64,000 bases of DNA, taken from positions 310,001 through 374,000 of the forward strand of contig NZ_WHOB01000016.1 in assembly GCF_013141775.1 (NCBI RefSeq), written 5' to 3'. This stretch comes from Paenibacillus phytohabitans (GTDB taxonomy: Bacteria; Bacillota; Bacilli; Paenibacillales; Paenibacillaceae). The translations under genes were made by a program, and so were the position numbers. Under the pieces are notes generated by a model that did not search any database, was not told where the DNA came from, and saw nothing but the letters and a program-made list of their open reading frames with translations. Shown piece by piece: positions 9,990-17,652 of the stretch (position 1 is its first letter; every line of letters starts with the position of its first letter).

Positions 9990-10058
9990 TCAGACCACTT
10001 CCTTCACTGTTTATAGTATTATAATAACGTGTTTTGGAGGTCTTGCCAAGCTTTTTTT

Positions 10059-10072
10059 CGAACATACATTCG
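10059..10072. promoter_or_regulatory. SOS (LexA) box upstream of recA
   Basis: CGAACATACATTCG matches the Gram-positive LexA operator CGAACnnnnGTTCG at all but one of the fixed positions. It sits 70-83 nt upstream of the recA start, flanked by T/A runs. Confidence 0.8.
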
Positions 10073-10198
10073 TTTTTTTTGTCTCCCGGGTTAATACTCC
10101 CTTTTATTGTAAGCCTCCTTCCGGATGATAGAGACACAAGCTTAATCCTCAAAAGGTCTCACGCGGTGGATCATAGAGGTCACGCCAGCGGGGAATAT

Positions 10199-10240
10199 AA
10201 ACAAAGAACCGCAGCAGAGAATTTCTATGCCACGGTTCTT
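10199..10240 (-). terminator. Intrinsic terminator after cinA
   Basis: AGAACCG and CGGTTCT form the base of an extended stem with a further GCA.AGA/TCT.TGC inner helix, followed by TTGTTT on the minus strand. Confidence 0.75.
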
Positions 10241-10273
10241 CCGTATGAACAAATTATATACCGGCCCGGTTGA

Positions 10274-11563
10274 TTATTGCAAGGCCGATCCTTCAAGCGG
10301 GGTTGCCACCTTGCGTTCCTCCAGCCGGCGCCAGAGTCGGTACAGCAAGGCCTTGACTGTACGCAGGCGGATGTTCTCGCGGGTTCCCTTGAGATTCAGC
10401 TCGTATACCTCCGTCTTCCGGCCGCGTTCGGCCAGTCCGACGAACACAAGCCCCACAGGCTTCCGTTCGGAATAGCCCGGCCCGGCTACACCGGTAACAG
10501 ACAAGCCAAAGTCACTATCCCCGATCATCCGCACCTGCTCTGCCAGCACTTCGGCTACCTCACGGCTGACCGCACCGGGTGCGTCAGGACCCTCCAGCAT
10601 AGCTGCAGGCACATTCAGCAGCTTCTTCTTCAAATCGTTCGAATAACAGACGATTCCACCGGCGAACATGGATGCACTGCCCGGGATGTTCGTGATGCTC
10701 TCCATCAGCAGTCCGCCCGTGCAGCTCTCAGCAGCACTAAGCGTCAGGCCTGCATCCGCCATCCAGTCGACAATCAGCTGTTCCAGCGGCACATCAATAT
10801 TGGCATACAGATTCTCCGGCAGAATATCGGCAATCTTCTTCTCCAGCACATCAAGCTTAACCATAGCCTCACGCTCGGACGGGGCTTTGGTGGAAATACG
10901 CACTGTCACTTCGCCTTCCTTGGCGTAAGGAGCAATCGTAGGATCGCTCTGGCCGCGGATCAGGTCAATCAGCTTGTCCTCCAGCAGCGATTCGCCAATG
11001 CCTGCAAACTTAAGCATCTTGGAGTAGATCGGCATTTCGCTGGTCAGTGCATGCTGCTGCAGCCAAGGCTTGGCTTTATCTGTGAACATCGGCTTCATCT
11101 CCCGGGGTGGACCCGGCAGTACGATGTAGTACTTGTTATCTTCTGCAAAAGCAATACCTACCGCAAGGCCGATTTCATTAGACAACGGTGTCGTTCCTTC
11201 AATCACCAGCGCCTGCTTGCGGTTATTCTCGGTCATGACAATCTTGCGGTCATCGAAGAAGCGCTGCACATGATCCATAGCAAGCTGGTCGATATGAAGG
11301 GTACGGCCAAGCGCCGCAGCAAGTGCATCTTTGGTCAGATCATCTTCTGTCGGTCCGATTCCGCCGGTGAACAATATAATATCTGCACGGTTCCGTGCAA
11401 TCTCAATTGCTTCCATAAGACGGTTCTTGTTGTCTCCGACCACGGTCTGAAAATATACATCAATCCCTAACGCAGCCAGCTCTATTGAAAGAAACTGGGC
11501 ATTGCTGTTTACTATCTGTCCAAGCAAAAGTTCTGTTCCAACGGCAATAATTTCCGCTTTCAT
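10274..11563 (-). CDS. cinA: CinA family protein (competence/damage-inducible; nicotinamide-nucleotide amidase family)
   Basis: A 429-residue two-domain protein. The N-terminal molybdopterin-binding-like (COG1058) domain begins MKAEIIAVGTELLLGQIVNS, with FTGGIGPTEDD. The C-terminal CinA/PncC-type domain carries AAESCTGGLL and GVAGPGYSERKPVG. The family recycles pyridine nucleotides (NMN deamidation, ADP-ribose pyrophosphatase). The start at 11563 is 9 nt after GGAGGAG; the longer frame to 11596 has no such site. It lies between pgsA and recA, the conserved order in Bacillota, where cinA and recA are often co-expressed. Here a terminator follows cinA. Confidence 0.95.
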   Translation of the reverse strand: MKAEIIAVGTELLLGQIVNSNAQFLSIELAALGIDVYFQTVVGDNKNRLMEAIEIARNRADIILFTGGIGPTEDDLTKDALAAALGRTLHIDQLAMDHVQRFFDDRKIVMTENNRKQALVIEGTTPLSNEIGLAVGIAFAEDNKYYIVLPGPPREMKPMFTDKAKPWLQQHALTSEMPIYSKMLKFAGIGESLLEDKLIDLIRGQSDPTIAPYAKEGEVTVRISTKAPSEREAMVKLDVLEKKIADILPENLYANIDVPLEQLIVDWMADAGLTLSAAESCTGGLLMESITNIPGSASMFAGGIVCYSNDLKKKLLNVPAAMLEGPDAPGAVSREVAEVLAEQVRMIGDSDFGLSVTGVAGPGYSERKPVGLVFVGLAERGRKTEVYELNLKGTRENIRLRTVKALLYRLWRRLEERKVATPLEGSALQ

Positions 11564-11622
11564 AGCTGGCGTTCTCCTCCTGATTGTAGAAATCATGCAA
11601 AAATCAAGCAGCTTGGCAAACT

Positions 11623-12210
11623 TCAGGCATTATGAAGCTGCAGCAAGTCCTTGTTTTTCACGAAATAATCAATACCCGAATAGATGGTGATAATCGCTGC
11701 AGCCCAAATCGCAATATCATCCACCGGGATGCTGACGAACTGGAACGGGAAATTGTTAAGCAGAAGCAGCGAAATCGCGACAATTTGAGTGACTGTCTTT
11801 ATCTTGCCCCATTTGCTCGCGGCCACTACTTTGCCTTCAAGCAGTGCCACCTGGCGCAGTCCGGTCACGGCAAATTCACGGCTGATGATGACAATGGCAA
11901 TCCAGGAATCACATCTTCCCAGCTCAACCAGCGAGATCAATACTGCAGAGACCAGCAGCTTGTCTGCAAGCGGGTCCAGCAGTTTGCCGAGATTGGTAAC
12001 CATGTTATACTTTCTGGCTATGTACCCGTCTATTCCATCTGTACTGGCGGCAAGCAGGAAAATAACAGCTGCAATCAAATGATTAATTGAAAGCTGAAAT
12101 GAGCCCCAATGTATCGGTTCCGGATAGAAGCTGAAATCCACCAGCAGAAAAAACATCATAATCGGGATAAGACAAATACGTGCTAGCGTGATGCGGTTGG
12201 GCAAATTCAC
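11623..12210 (-). CDS. pgsA: CDP-diacylglycerol-glycerol-3-phosphate 3-phosphatidyltransferase
   Basis: A 195-residue integral membrane enzyme that makes phosphatidylglycerol phosphate. The CDP-alcohol phosphotransferase signature DGxxARxxxxxxxxGxxxDxxxD is read as DGYIARKY...LGKLLDPLAD near residues 65-90. Several hydrophobic helices follow, and the basic tail YFVKNKDLLQLHNA is typical. The start is GTG at 12210, 8 nt after GGGGAGG, giving MNLPNRITLARICLIP; the open frame further upstream lacks a ribosome site. It is preceded by a terminator, so a promoter must lie in 12211-12317. Confidence 0.96.
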   Translation of the reverse strand: MNLPNRITLARICLIPIMMFFLLVDFSFYPEPIHWGSFQLSINHLIAAVIFLLAASTDGIDGYIARKYNMVTNLGKLLDPLADKLLVSAVLISLVELGRCDSWIAIVIISREFAVTGLRQVALLEGKVVAASKWGKIKTVTQIVAISLLLLNNFPFQFVSIPVDDIAIWAAAIITIYSGIDYFVKNKDLLQLHNA

Positions 12211-12302
12211 TGAAGTTCCTCCCCTGATCCATACGAATCCGATATTCCACAATTTTCTTCAAAACTGCTTTAGCTAGTATATTATAGCCATAAATAAGTG
12301 TC

Positions 12303-12352
12303 AAAAAAACATAAAATACCCCGCAAAGTAAGGTGCGTATACACTGCGGGGT
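12303..12352 (-). terminator. Intrinsic terminator after yajQ
   Basis: ACCCCGCA and TGCGGGGT pair around a 19-nt loop; ATTTTATGTTTTTTT follows on the minus strand. Confidence 0.8.
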
Positions 12353-12360
12353 ACGTAAGC

Positions 12361-12852
12361 TTACTTTAAATTGTTAAACTGCAGATCGAGCGGCAAATCA
12401 GCTTTGCGCAGGAGCTGGATAATTTGCTGGAGATCATCGCGGCTTTTACCGGTAACACGGATCTGATCCCCCTGAATGGTGCTCTTCACCTTCAGTTTGG
12501 AGTCACGGATCAAGATGTTAATCTTCTTCGCGTTCTCCTGATCAATTCCCTGCTTCAGGCCCAGACGCTGGCGTACAGTCCCCAGTGAGGCGGGTTCTAC
12601 TTTGCCAAAATCCATATTTTTCAGTGTAATTCCTCGCTTAACCATTTTCGACTGCAGGATATCAATAACCGCATTTAGCTTGTATTCATCCTCTGAAGCG
12701 ATGACCAGCGCATCTTTTTCCAGCTTTAGACTGCTTTTGCTGTTCTTGAAATCGAAGCGGTTATCAATTTCCTTCTCCGTCTGGTGAACCGCATTGGTTA
12801 ATTCCTGCATATCCATTTTGGATACAATGTCGAATGAACTTTCCGAACTCAT
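12361..12852 (-). CDS. yajQ: YajQ family nucleotide-binding protein (DUF520)
   Basis: A 163-residue, two-lobed RNP-like fold protein. Recognisable segments are MSSESSFDIVSKMDMQELTN, EIDNRFDFK, and GLKQGIDQENAKKINILIRD. Family members bind RNA or nucleotides, and some bind cyclic-di-GMP as transcription co-factors in Gram-negatives; the role in Bacillota is not settled. The ATG at 12852 gives the standard N-terminus and length. The frame is open to 12963, but that extension includes the CCCCACTTTGTGGGG hairpin and reads as non-coding. It forms a single-gene unit between two terminators. Confidence 0.93.
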   Translation of the reverse strand: MSSESSFDIVSKMDMQELTNAVHQTEKEIDNRFDFKNSKSSLKLEKDALVIASEDEYKLNAVIDILQSKMVKRGITLKNMDFGKVEPASLGTVRQRLGLKQGIDQENAKKINILIRDSKLKVKSTIQGDQIRVTGKSRDDLQQIIQLLRKADLPLDLQFNNLK

Positions 12853-12955
12853 GATTCCACGTCCTTTGCTTACATTTAGTCTGTTCCTATTATATGAGAA
12901 AGGGACTCTTAAGTCTAATACTGGAAGGGAAAGCACCGCCGGCATTACAAAACAA

Positions 12956-12970
12956 CCCCACAAAGTGGGG
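12956..12970 (-). repeat. Dispersed hairpin CCCCACTTTGTGGGG, copy 2
   Basis: Same 15-bp hairpin as at 4607-4621. On the minus strand it is followed by TTGTTTTG, against TTATTTTG in copy 1. It lies about 105 nt upstream of the yajQ start. Confidence 0.7.
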
Positions 12971-13038
12971 TCCTGGCTTCCAGAGATAGAACGTAAAGAG
13001 ATAGAGCGTATAACTATGTATTAAGGATTACATTATAA

Positions 13039-13074
13039 AAAACACGTCTCCCGAAGCAAACTCCGGGAGACGCT
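13039..13074 (-). terminator. Intrinsic terminator after the 53-residue membrane protein gene
   Basis: CGTCTCCCG and CGGGAGACG form a 9-bp stem, followed by TGTTTTTTATAA on the minus strand. Confidence 0.9.
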
Positions 13075-13086
13075 CACATCCAGGTA

Positions 13087-13248
13087 TTATCTGCTGCGTG
13101 CAGGAGCCCGGAACATATCCAGAATCCCAAGCACAATATGTGCCAGTCCGAAGCCCAGAATACCATAGCCCCAGGCACCCGGTGTCAGATAATAACCGAG
13201 GAGACTGACAATAATGCCAAGTCCTGTTACGATCCAGCTGACGGTCAT
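13087..13248 (-). CDS. Small two-helix membrane protein, function unknown
   Basis: A 53-residue hydrophobic protein. Two transmembrane segments can be seen, WIVTGLGIIVSLLGYYL (about residues 5-21) and GYGILGFGLAHIVLGIL (about 28-44), with a basic tail RAPARSR. The ATG at 13248 lies 9 nt after GAGGTG, while the longer open frame to 13323 has no ribosome site. It directly follows ymfM (RodZ-like) with 83 nt between and has its own strong terminator, so it is probably the last gene of the ymf operon. I do not recognise a family. The arrangement suggests a membrane role linked to cell shape or phospholipid synthesis, but this is only context. Confidence 0.75.
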   Translation of the reverse strand: MTVSWIVTGLGIIVSLLGYYLTPGAWGYGILGFGLAHIVLGILDMFRAPARSR

Positions 13249-13331
13249 GAGAGAATACACCTCACTTTGGAGTAAGAACTGTAAATCATTCCTAGGTTCT
13301 CCAATCCGCCAAAACCTATACATTGGATTTG

Positions 13332-14282
13332 CTATTCGGTAGTGGTACTCTCACCGTCAGCAGCTGCACCATCAGTGCCGGAGGCAGAAGTTCCGTCATC
13401 CAGCTCCAGGAGCAGCCGGGACGATGTTTTGCCATCGGTAATAACTTGTCCGTTCACAGAAATTGTAGTAGCCGGGGAATATCCGGATTTGATGTACATT
13501 CCTGCACTTCCGAGTGTAAAGCTCATATTATCGCCAGCCTTAGTGTTTCCGAAGCTTAGCTTCTCCCCCTTGGAGTTCTCGCCCTGGTAGACTTCAAGCC
13601 AGCTGACTCCCGTCGCCGCAATCTCTACCTGAACCGAGCTTCCCGAAGGTGCCGTAACCTTATAGATTGTCGTTTTGCCCGACTTGCGGTCTTCTGTAAC
13701 CGTTATGGACTGCGTGGACGGAGTCGGGGAAGGCACCGGAGTAGCAGTTGGTGCAACAGTCGCAGTTGCTCCAGTATCCGGAGTAGCTGTAGCTGCTGCA
13801 CCGCCGCCGGCCGCTGTGGCTGAAGGCTGAACCTTCGCCGGATCTTGCGTAGCGGCAGTCAAACTCCCCGAATCCGTTTTGTCCGCCTCTTCTTTATTCA
13901 TCGTTGAAGATGCATACAGATAGATGACCACAAGGATTAAGACAGGAAAGGTCCACATCAGCAAGGTAGGCAGCCACTTGGCATTCCGTTCCGTTTCAGG
14001 CTTGCGGCTCCGCTTCTGGATCACTGTCTCCATGGTGGTATCGACCGGAGCCGCAGGCACATTGCCGTGCTCCTCCATCAGTTCATCCGGGTTTACCCCG
14101 ACCGCTTCAGCATAGGTTTTGATAAAGGCCCGGACATAGAAACTTCCCGGAAGCACTTTATAGTCACCTGCTTCGATGGCTTCCAAATATTTTTTGCGGA
14201 TCTTTGTTACTTCCTGGACATCATCAAGACTCATCCCTTTTTGCAGACGCGCCTCCTTCAAATGCCGGCCCAGTTCCGACAT
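13332..14282 (-). CDS. ymfM: RodZ-like helix-turn-helix membrane protein (YmfM)
   Basis: 316 residues. An N-terminal HTH_25/XRE-like domain (MSELGRHLKEARLQKGMSLD to about residue 70) includes VLPGSFYVRAFIKTYA. A single transmembrane helix LPTLLMWTFPVLILVVIYLY lies near residues 105-125. An Ala/Thr/Pro-rich linker follows, then an extracytoplasmic DUF4115-type domain with SWLEVYQGENSKGEKLSFG. This is the RodZ architecture, which links the MreB cytoskeleton to the wall-elongation machinery. The linker (for example TPVPSPTPSTQ) is low-complexity and probably variable between strains. Gene order ymfK-ymfM-pgsA matches B. subtilis. Confidence 0.92.
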   Translation of the reverse strand: MSELGRHLKEARLQKGMSLDDVQEVTKIRKKYLEAIEAGDYKVLPGSFYVRAFIKTYAEAVGVNPDELMEEHGNVPAAPVDTTMETVIQKRSRKPETERNAKWLPTLLMWTFPVLILVVIYLYASSTMNKEEADKTDSGSLTAATQDPAKVQPSATAAGGGAAATATPDTGATATVAPTATPVPSPTPSTQSITVTEDRKSGKTTIYKVTAPSGSSVQVEIAATGVSWLEVYQGENSKGEKLSFGNTKAGDNMSFTLGSAGMYIKSGYSPATTISVNGQVITDGKTSSRLLLELDDGTSASGTDGAAADGESTTTE

Positions 14283-14311
14283 ACCATCACCTCCTAAAAA
14301 TATTGTATATA

Positions 14312-15079
14312 TTAAAGATCATCACTGTAGCTTGTCGTAAACGACTCGTACAATATCTCTTCGTTCGGCATATTGCGCAGCTCGATAATGATATCGAAAT
14401 CATCAAAGGTGTATTCGGATTCCCGCACAAAAATATCCGGGTGCTCAATCACCTTGGTGCTCGGCATACTCATAACGTTCTGCAGCAGGTTGTAATGCTT
14501 CTCATTCGAACGTATAGTGCTGACAATTCCGTCAATGATGAATACATTATTCGGGTTCAGCTCATCATCCGCCAGTTGGCTCCGTACCGTCTGCCGCAGC
14601 AGCGTGGATGAGACAAAGGTCCAGCGCTTCATGGCACATACACTGCCGGCAATAATAGATTCCGTCTTCCCTACACGCGGCATGCCTCGTAGACCTATAA
14701 CCTGATTCCCTTCCCGCTTAAACAATTCACCGAGGAAATCCACCAGCAGTCCGAGCTCATCGCGGGTGAAGCGGAAGGTCTTGCGGTCATCCGAATCGCG
14801 GTCAATATATCGTCCATGACGGACGGCAAGCTTATCCACAAGGCGCGGAGAACGCAGTGCCGTAACCGTTATATTATCAACTTTTTTGAGCATCTCGCCC
14901 ATCAGCATGATCTTCTCATCGTCACTTGTTTCCAGCAGCATCCCGCGGGTTTTGCCTTCAACACCGTTAATCGTCAGGATATTGACTTCCAGCATCCCCA
15001 GCATCGAAGCGATATCTCCAAGGAGACCGGGTCTGTTCTTATGTATCTTGTACTCCATATACCATTGTTTATATTCCAC
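14312..15079 (-). CDS. ymfK: YmfK family protein (DUF3388) with N-terminal ACT-like domain
   Basis: 255 residues. The N-terminal part YKIHKNRPGLLGDIASMLGM resembles an ACT domain, followed by a region with GLRGMPRVGKTESIIAG that looks like a P-loop (GxxxxGKT). The DUF3388/YmfK family has no firm biochemical role. The start chosen is GTG at 15079, seven nt after GAGGTG; an ATG at 15094 is the alternative. It sits between ymfJ and ymfM as in B. subtilis. Confidence 0.85.
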   Translation of the reverse strand: MEYKQWYMEYKIHKNRPGLLGDIASMLGMLEVNILTINGVEGKTRGMLLETSDDEKIMLMGEMLKKVDNITVTALRSPRLVDKLAVRHGRYIDRDSDDRKTFRFTRDELGLLVDFLGELFKREGNQVIGLRGMPRVGKTESIIAGSVCAMKRWTFVSSTLLRQTVRSQLADDELNPNNVFIIDGIVSTIRSNEKHYNLLQNVMSMPSTKVIEHPDIFVRESEYTFDDFDIIIELRNMPNEEILYESFTTSYSDDL

Positions 15080-15191
15080 TTTTGCGCACCTCATAGATTC
15101 CTTTTCCCTGCATGTCACTTTCGCTACACGGGTCATGTTAATGATATATAAAAAAAAATTGAAAGGCAAGGACACTGTTGTAATAATTGCA

Positions 15192-15216
15192 GAAAAGCTC
15201 CCGCAAGGGGAGCTTC
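15192..15216 (-). terminator. Intrinsic terminator after ymfJ
   Basis: AAGCTCCC-CTTGC-GGGAGCTTTTC on the minus strand, 10 nt after the ymfJ stop. The T-run is short, so it may be leaky. Confidence 0.7.
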
Positions 15217-15226
15217 TTCCGCATGC

Positions 15227-15487
15227 TTATGCGTTTTTCTTTGCCAGTTTGACCATGAGTCCAGCAATAGTATGCTTCTCATCATCCGTTCCGACATCCC
15301 AGAGCTCTTTGATGGCCCGGTTGGAATAGTTGCCCGGATCGACCTTCTTATCGAGGAATTCCCCGATTTCAAAAGCCAGCTTGGTGATGGTCTCGTCGCT
15401 CATCCCCATTTTTTCGGCCTGAATGACCCGGTCTCCCAAAAAGCTTTTCCAGGTATCAAAGTTCTTCACTACGGAATCTGTTGACAT
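15227..15487 (-). CDS. ymfJ: YmfJ family small protein (DUF3243)
   Basis: 86 residues matching DUF3243: SVVKNFDTWKSFLGDRV, then GMSDETITKLAFEIGEFLDK and the C-terminal GLMVKLAKKNA. AGGAGG precedes the ATG. No enzymatic motif is visible and the function is unknown. Its neighbour order (ymfI upstream, ymfK downstream) is the conserved one. Confidence 0.93.
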   Translation of the reverse strand: MSTDSVVKNFDTWKSFLGDRVIQAEKMGMSDETITKLAFEIGEFLDKKVDPGNYSNRAIKELWDVGTDDEKHTIAGLMVKLAKKNA

Positions 15488-15602
15488 CTTAAATCCTCCT
15501 CAAGTTGTAATGATATTGAGATTTAAAAGCAACAGTTATAATATGTCTCAAGCCGGAAGTTCTTATGCTGGAGCATTTCCCCAGAACTCATGCTGCCTGG
15601 CC

Positions 15603-16370
15603 TTAAGTAATCCAGCCGCCGTTCGGACTGATGATCTGGCCGGTAATATACCCCGATTCAGGCAGCGCCAGAAAATAAACCAGCGATGAAATATCTTCAG
15701 GAGAAGCAAGCCTCCCCGCAGGGATCTCATCCTCCAGCATCTTCACCTCATCCGCCTGCAGATTGGCCAGCATGGCTGTGTGGACCGCTCCCGGTGCAAC
15801 AGCATTCACTGTTACCTTGGAAGGTGCCAGTTCCTTGGCCAGCGCCTTGGTAAAAGCATTCACTCCACCCTTGCTCGCCGAATAAGCCACTTCACAGGAA
15901 GCGCCCGAAATCCCCCAAACGGAAGAGACATTAATAATCCGCCCGTAACGCTGGGAGACCATATAAGGCATAAAAATCTGGCTGCACATAAAGGTGCCCT
16001 TCAGATTCACCGCCATAATATCGTCCCACACTTCCTCCGTTACATCGGCCAGCATGCCATAATGCGCCTTTCCGGCATTGTTGACCAGAATATCCGGCAT
16101 CATGCCGCTGGCCTCAAGCCGCTCGGCCATACGCACAAGCTGGCTGCGGTCCTTCATGTCCGCAGCCACAGTCATCACCTTTGCCCCCAGCGCCATGCAC
16201 CGCCGGGCAACATCATTCGCCGCTTCATGCGAATTCATATAATGAATCACAATGTTCATGCCTACCGAAGCAAATCGCTCGGCGATGGCTCCGCCGATTC
16301 CCCCGCTGCCTCCGGTAATAAGCACTGTCATTTCTCCAATCGCTTTGCTGTCCTCTCCCGGTAATGCCAT
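15603..16370 (-). CDS. ymfI: Short-chain dehydrogenase/reductase YmfI (EF-P 5-aminopentanone reductase family)
   Basis: 255-residue Rossmann reductase with the cofactor loop TGGSGGIGGAIA, the NNAGKAHYG segment, the catalytic NVSSVWG serine and YSASKGG tyrosine-lysine pair. In B. subtilis YmfI reduces 5-aminopentanone on Lys32 of elongation factor P to 5-aminopentanol; that assignment is transferred here by synteny and family. The start overlaps the ymfH stop as TAATG, so the two are translationally coupled. A related fatty-acid ketoreductase role cannot be excluded from sequence alone. Confidence 0.88.
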   Translation of the reverse strand: MALPGEDSKAIGEMTVLITGGSGGIGGAIAERFASVGMNIVIHYMNSHEAANDVARRCMALGAKVMTVAADMKDRSQLVRMAERLEASGMMPDILVNNAGKAHYGMLADVTEEVWDDIMAVNLKGTFMCSQIFMPYMVSQRYGRIINVSSVWGISGASCEVAYSASKGGVNAFTKALAKELAPSKVTVNAVAPGAVHTAMLANLQADEVKMLEDEIPAGRLASPEDISSLVYFLALPESGYITGQIISPNGGWIT

Positions 16371-17650
16371 TAAGGACTCACCACAAGCGATACGGCCAGC
16401 TGCTCCCAGTCCACATGATTACGCAGCCGGTTATTCACTTCCTCCAGCGTGATCGATTCATAGAGGGGAAGCACTTCGAACAGATCTCCGCCGCGGAACT
16501 GGTAACGGGTGAACTCATGGGCAATGCTCTCCGGCGAATTCAGCATACGCAGATAGCCGCCGATTTTCTTTTTGCGGGCACGCTCGAAATCCTTCTCCGC
16601 GAAGCCCGTCTCCTGGATATGACCAACCTCTTCTTTGATCCGGTCAAGCAGCAGGCCCGGATCTTTGGTATCGCCGCCGATTGCCGAGAACGCATATTGC
16701 GGGGAGCTGTTGAATTCATGGCCGAAGCTGTCCGAGATCAGCTCCTCATCATAGAGCTTCTGATACAGCGCCGTACTGCTGCCGAGCAGCAGATCCAGCA
16801 TCAGTCTGGTGGTCAGATCACGGCGAACTGCCGCCTCACCCGTGAGGCCATCCACCTTTTCCTTGAACCCGAACATCATTTTGGGAATAGAGACCGCGAG
16901 CCGGCTCTCCACATGCTTCGATGCCACCTCATGCGGCTCCTGCTCGAAGATGCGGGTGATTTCACCCTGCTTCTCATAATTTTTACCCTTTTGATTGCTG
17001 CGGATCAGTTCAAATACCTTCTCAGGATCGACACCGCCGACAATGAACAGCAGCATATTGCTGGGATGGTAGAAGGAGTTGTAACAGGTATACAGCGTTT
17101 CTTTGGTGATGGTAGCGATCGACTCGATGGTTCCGGCAATGTCAATATGAACCGGATGTTTGGCATACATCGCCTCGATCAGCCCGAAATACACACGCCA
17201 GTCCGGGTTATCCGCATACATGTTAATCTCCTGGCCGATGATCCCTTTTTCCTTCTCGACATTCTCATCCGTGAAATAAGGACGCTGCACAAAATCAACG
17301 AGGGTACTGAGATTCTGCTCAATGTTCTCCGTCGCCGAGAAAAGGTATACCGTCTGGTCAAAGCTGGTAAAAGCATTCGCGGATGCGCCGTTGGAAGCAA
17401 AGGTGGCAAAGATATCACCTTCCGGCTCTTCGAACATTTTGTGCTCCAGAAAATGGGCGATACCGTCAGGCACAGTGGTTTCTTCCCCGCCCGCTACTTT
17501 AAAGTGATTATCTACAGAACCGTATTTGGTCGCAAAGGTAGCGTAGGTTTTGAGAAAAGACGGCTTCGGCAGCACATACACCTGCAGACCGTTATCCATA
17601 ACCTCATGATACAGTGTTTCTTGAAGTCTTTCGTAATGGAGCTTTTCCAC
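16370..17650 (-). CDS. ymfH: M16 zinc peptidase YmfH (catalytic partner)
   Basis: 426 residues of the insulinase/pitrilysin family. The inverted zinc motif HxxEH is read as HFLEHKMFEE near residue 65, with downstream glutamates in the ENVEKEKGIIGQEINMY segment. The gene starts with GTG at 17650, two nt after the ymfF stop, and its Shine-Dalgarno AAGGAGG lies in the last codons of ymfF. Paired M16 genes of this kind are expected to make a two-chain peptidase. The substrate is not known from sequence. Confidence 0.93.
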   Translation of the reverse strand: MEKLHYERLQETLYHEVMDNGLQVYVLPKPSFLKTYATFATKYGSVDNHFKVAGGEETTVPDGIAHFLEHKMFEEPEGDIFATFASNGASANAFTSFDQTVYLFSATENIEQNLSTLVDFVQRPYFTDENVEKEKGIIGQEINMYADNPDWRVYFGLIEAMYAKHPVHIDIAGTIESIATITKETLYTCYNSFYHPSNMLLFIVGGVDPEKVFELIRSNQKGKNYEKQGEITRIFEQEPHEVASKHVESRLAVSIPKMMFGFKEKVDGLTGEAAVRRDLTTRLMLDLLLGSSTALYQKLYDEELISDSFGHEFNSSPQYAFSAIGGDTKDPGLLLDRIKEEVGHIQETGFAEKDFERARKKKIGGYLRMLNSPESIAHEFTRYQFRGGDLFEVLPLYESITLEEVNNRLRNHVDWEQLAVSLVVSP

Positions 17651-17652
17651 CG

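Noticed and set aside
10277..11470. A 397-codon open frame on the plus strand
   Set aside because: Antisense shadow of cinA; Gln/His-rich composition typical of reverse frames.
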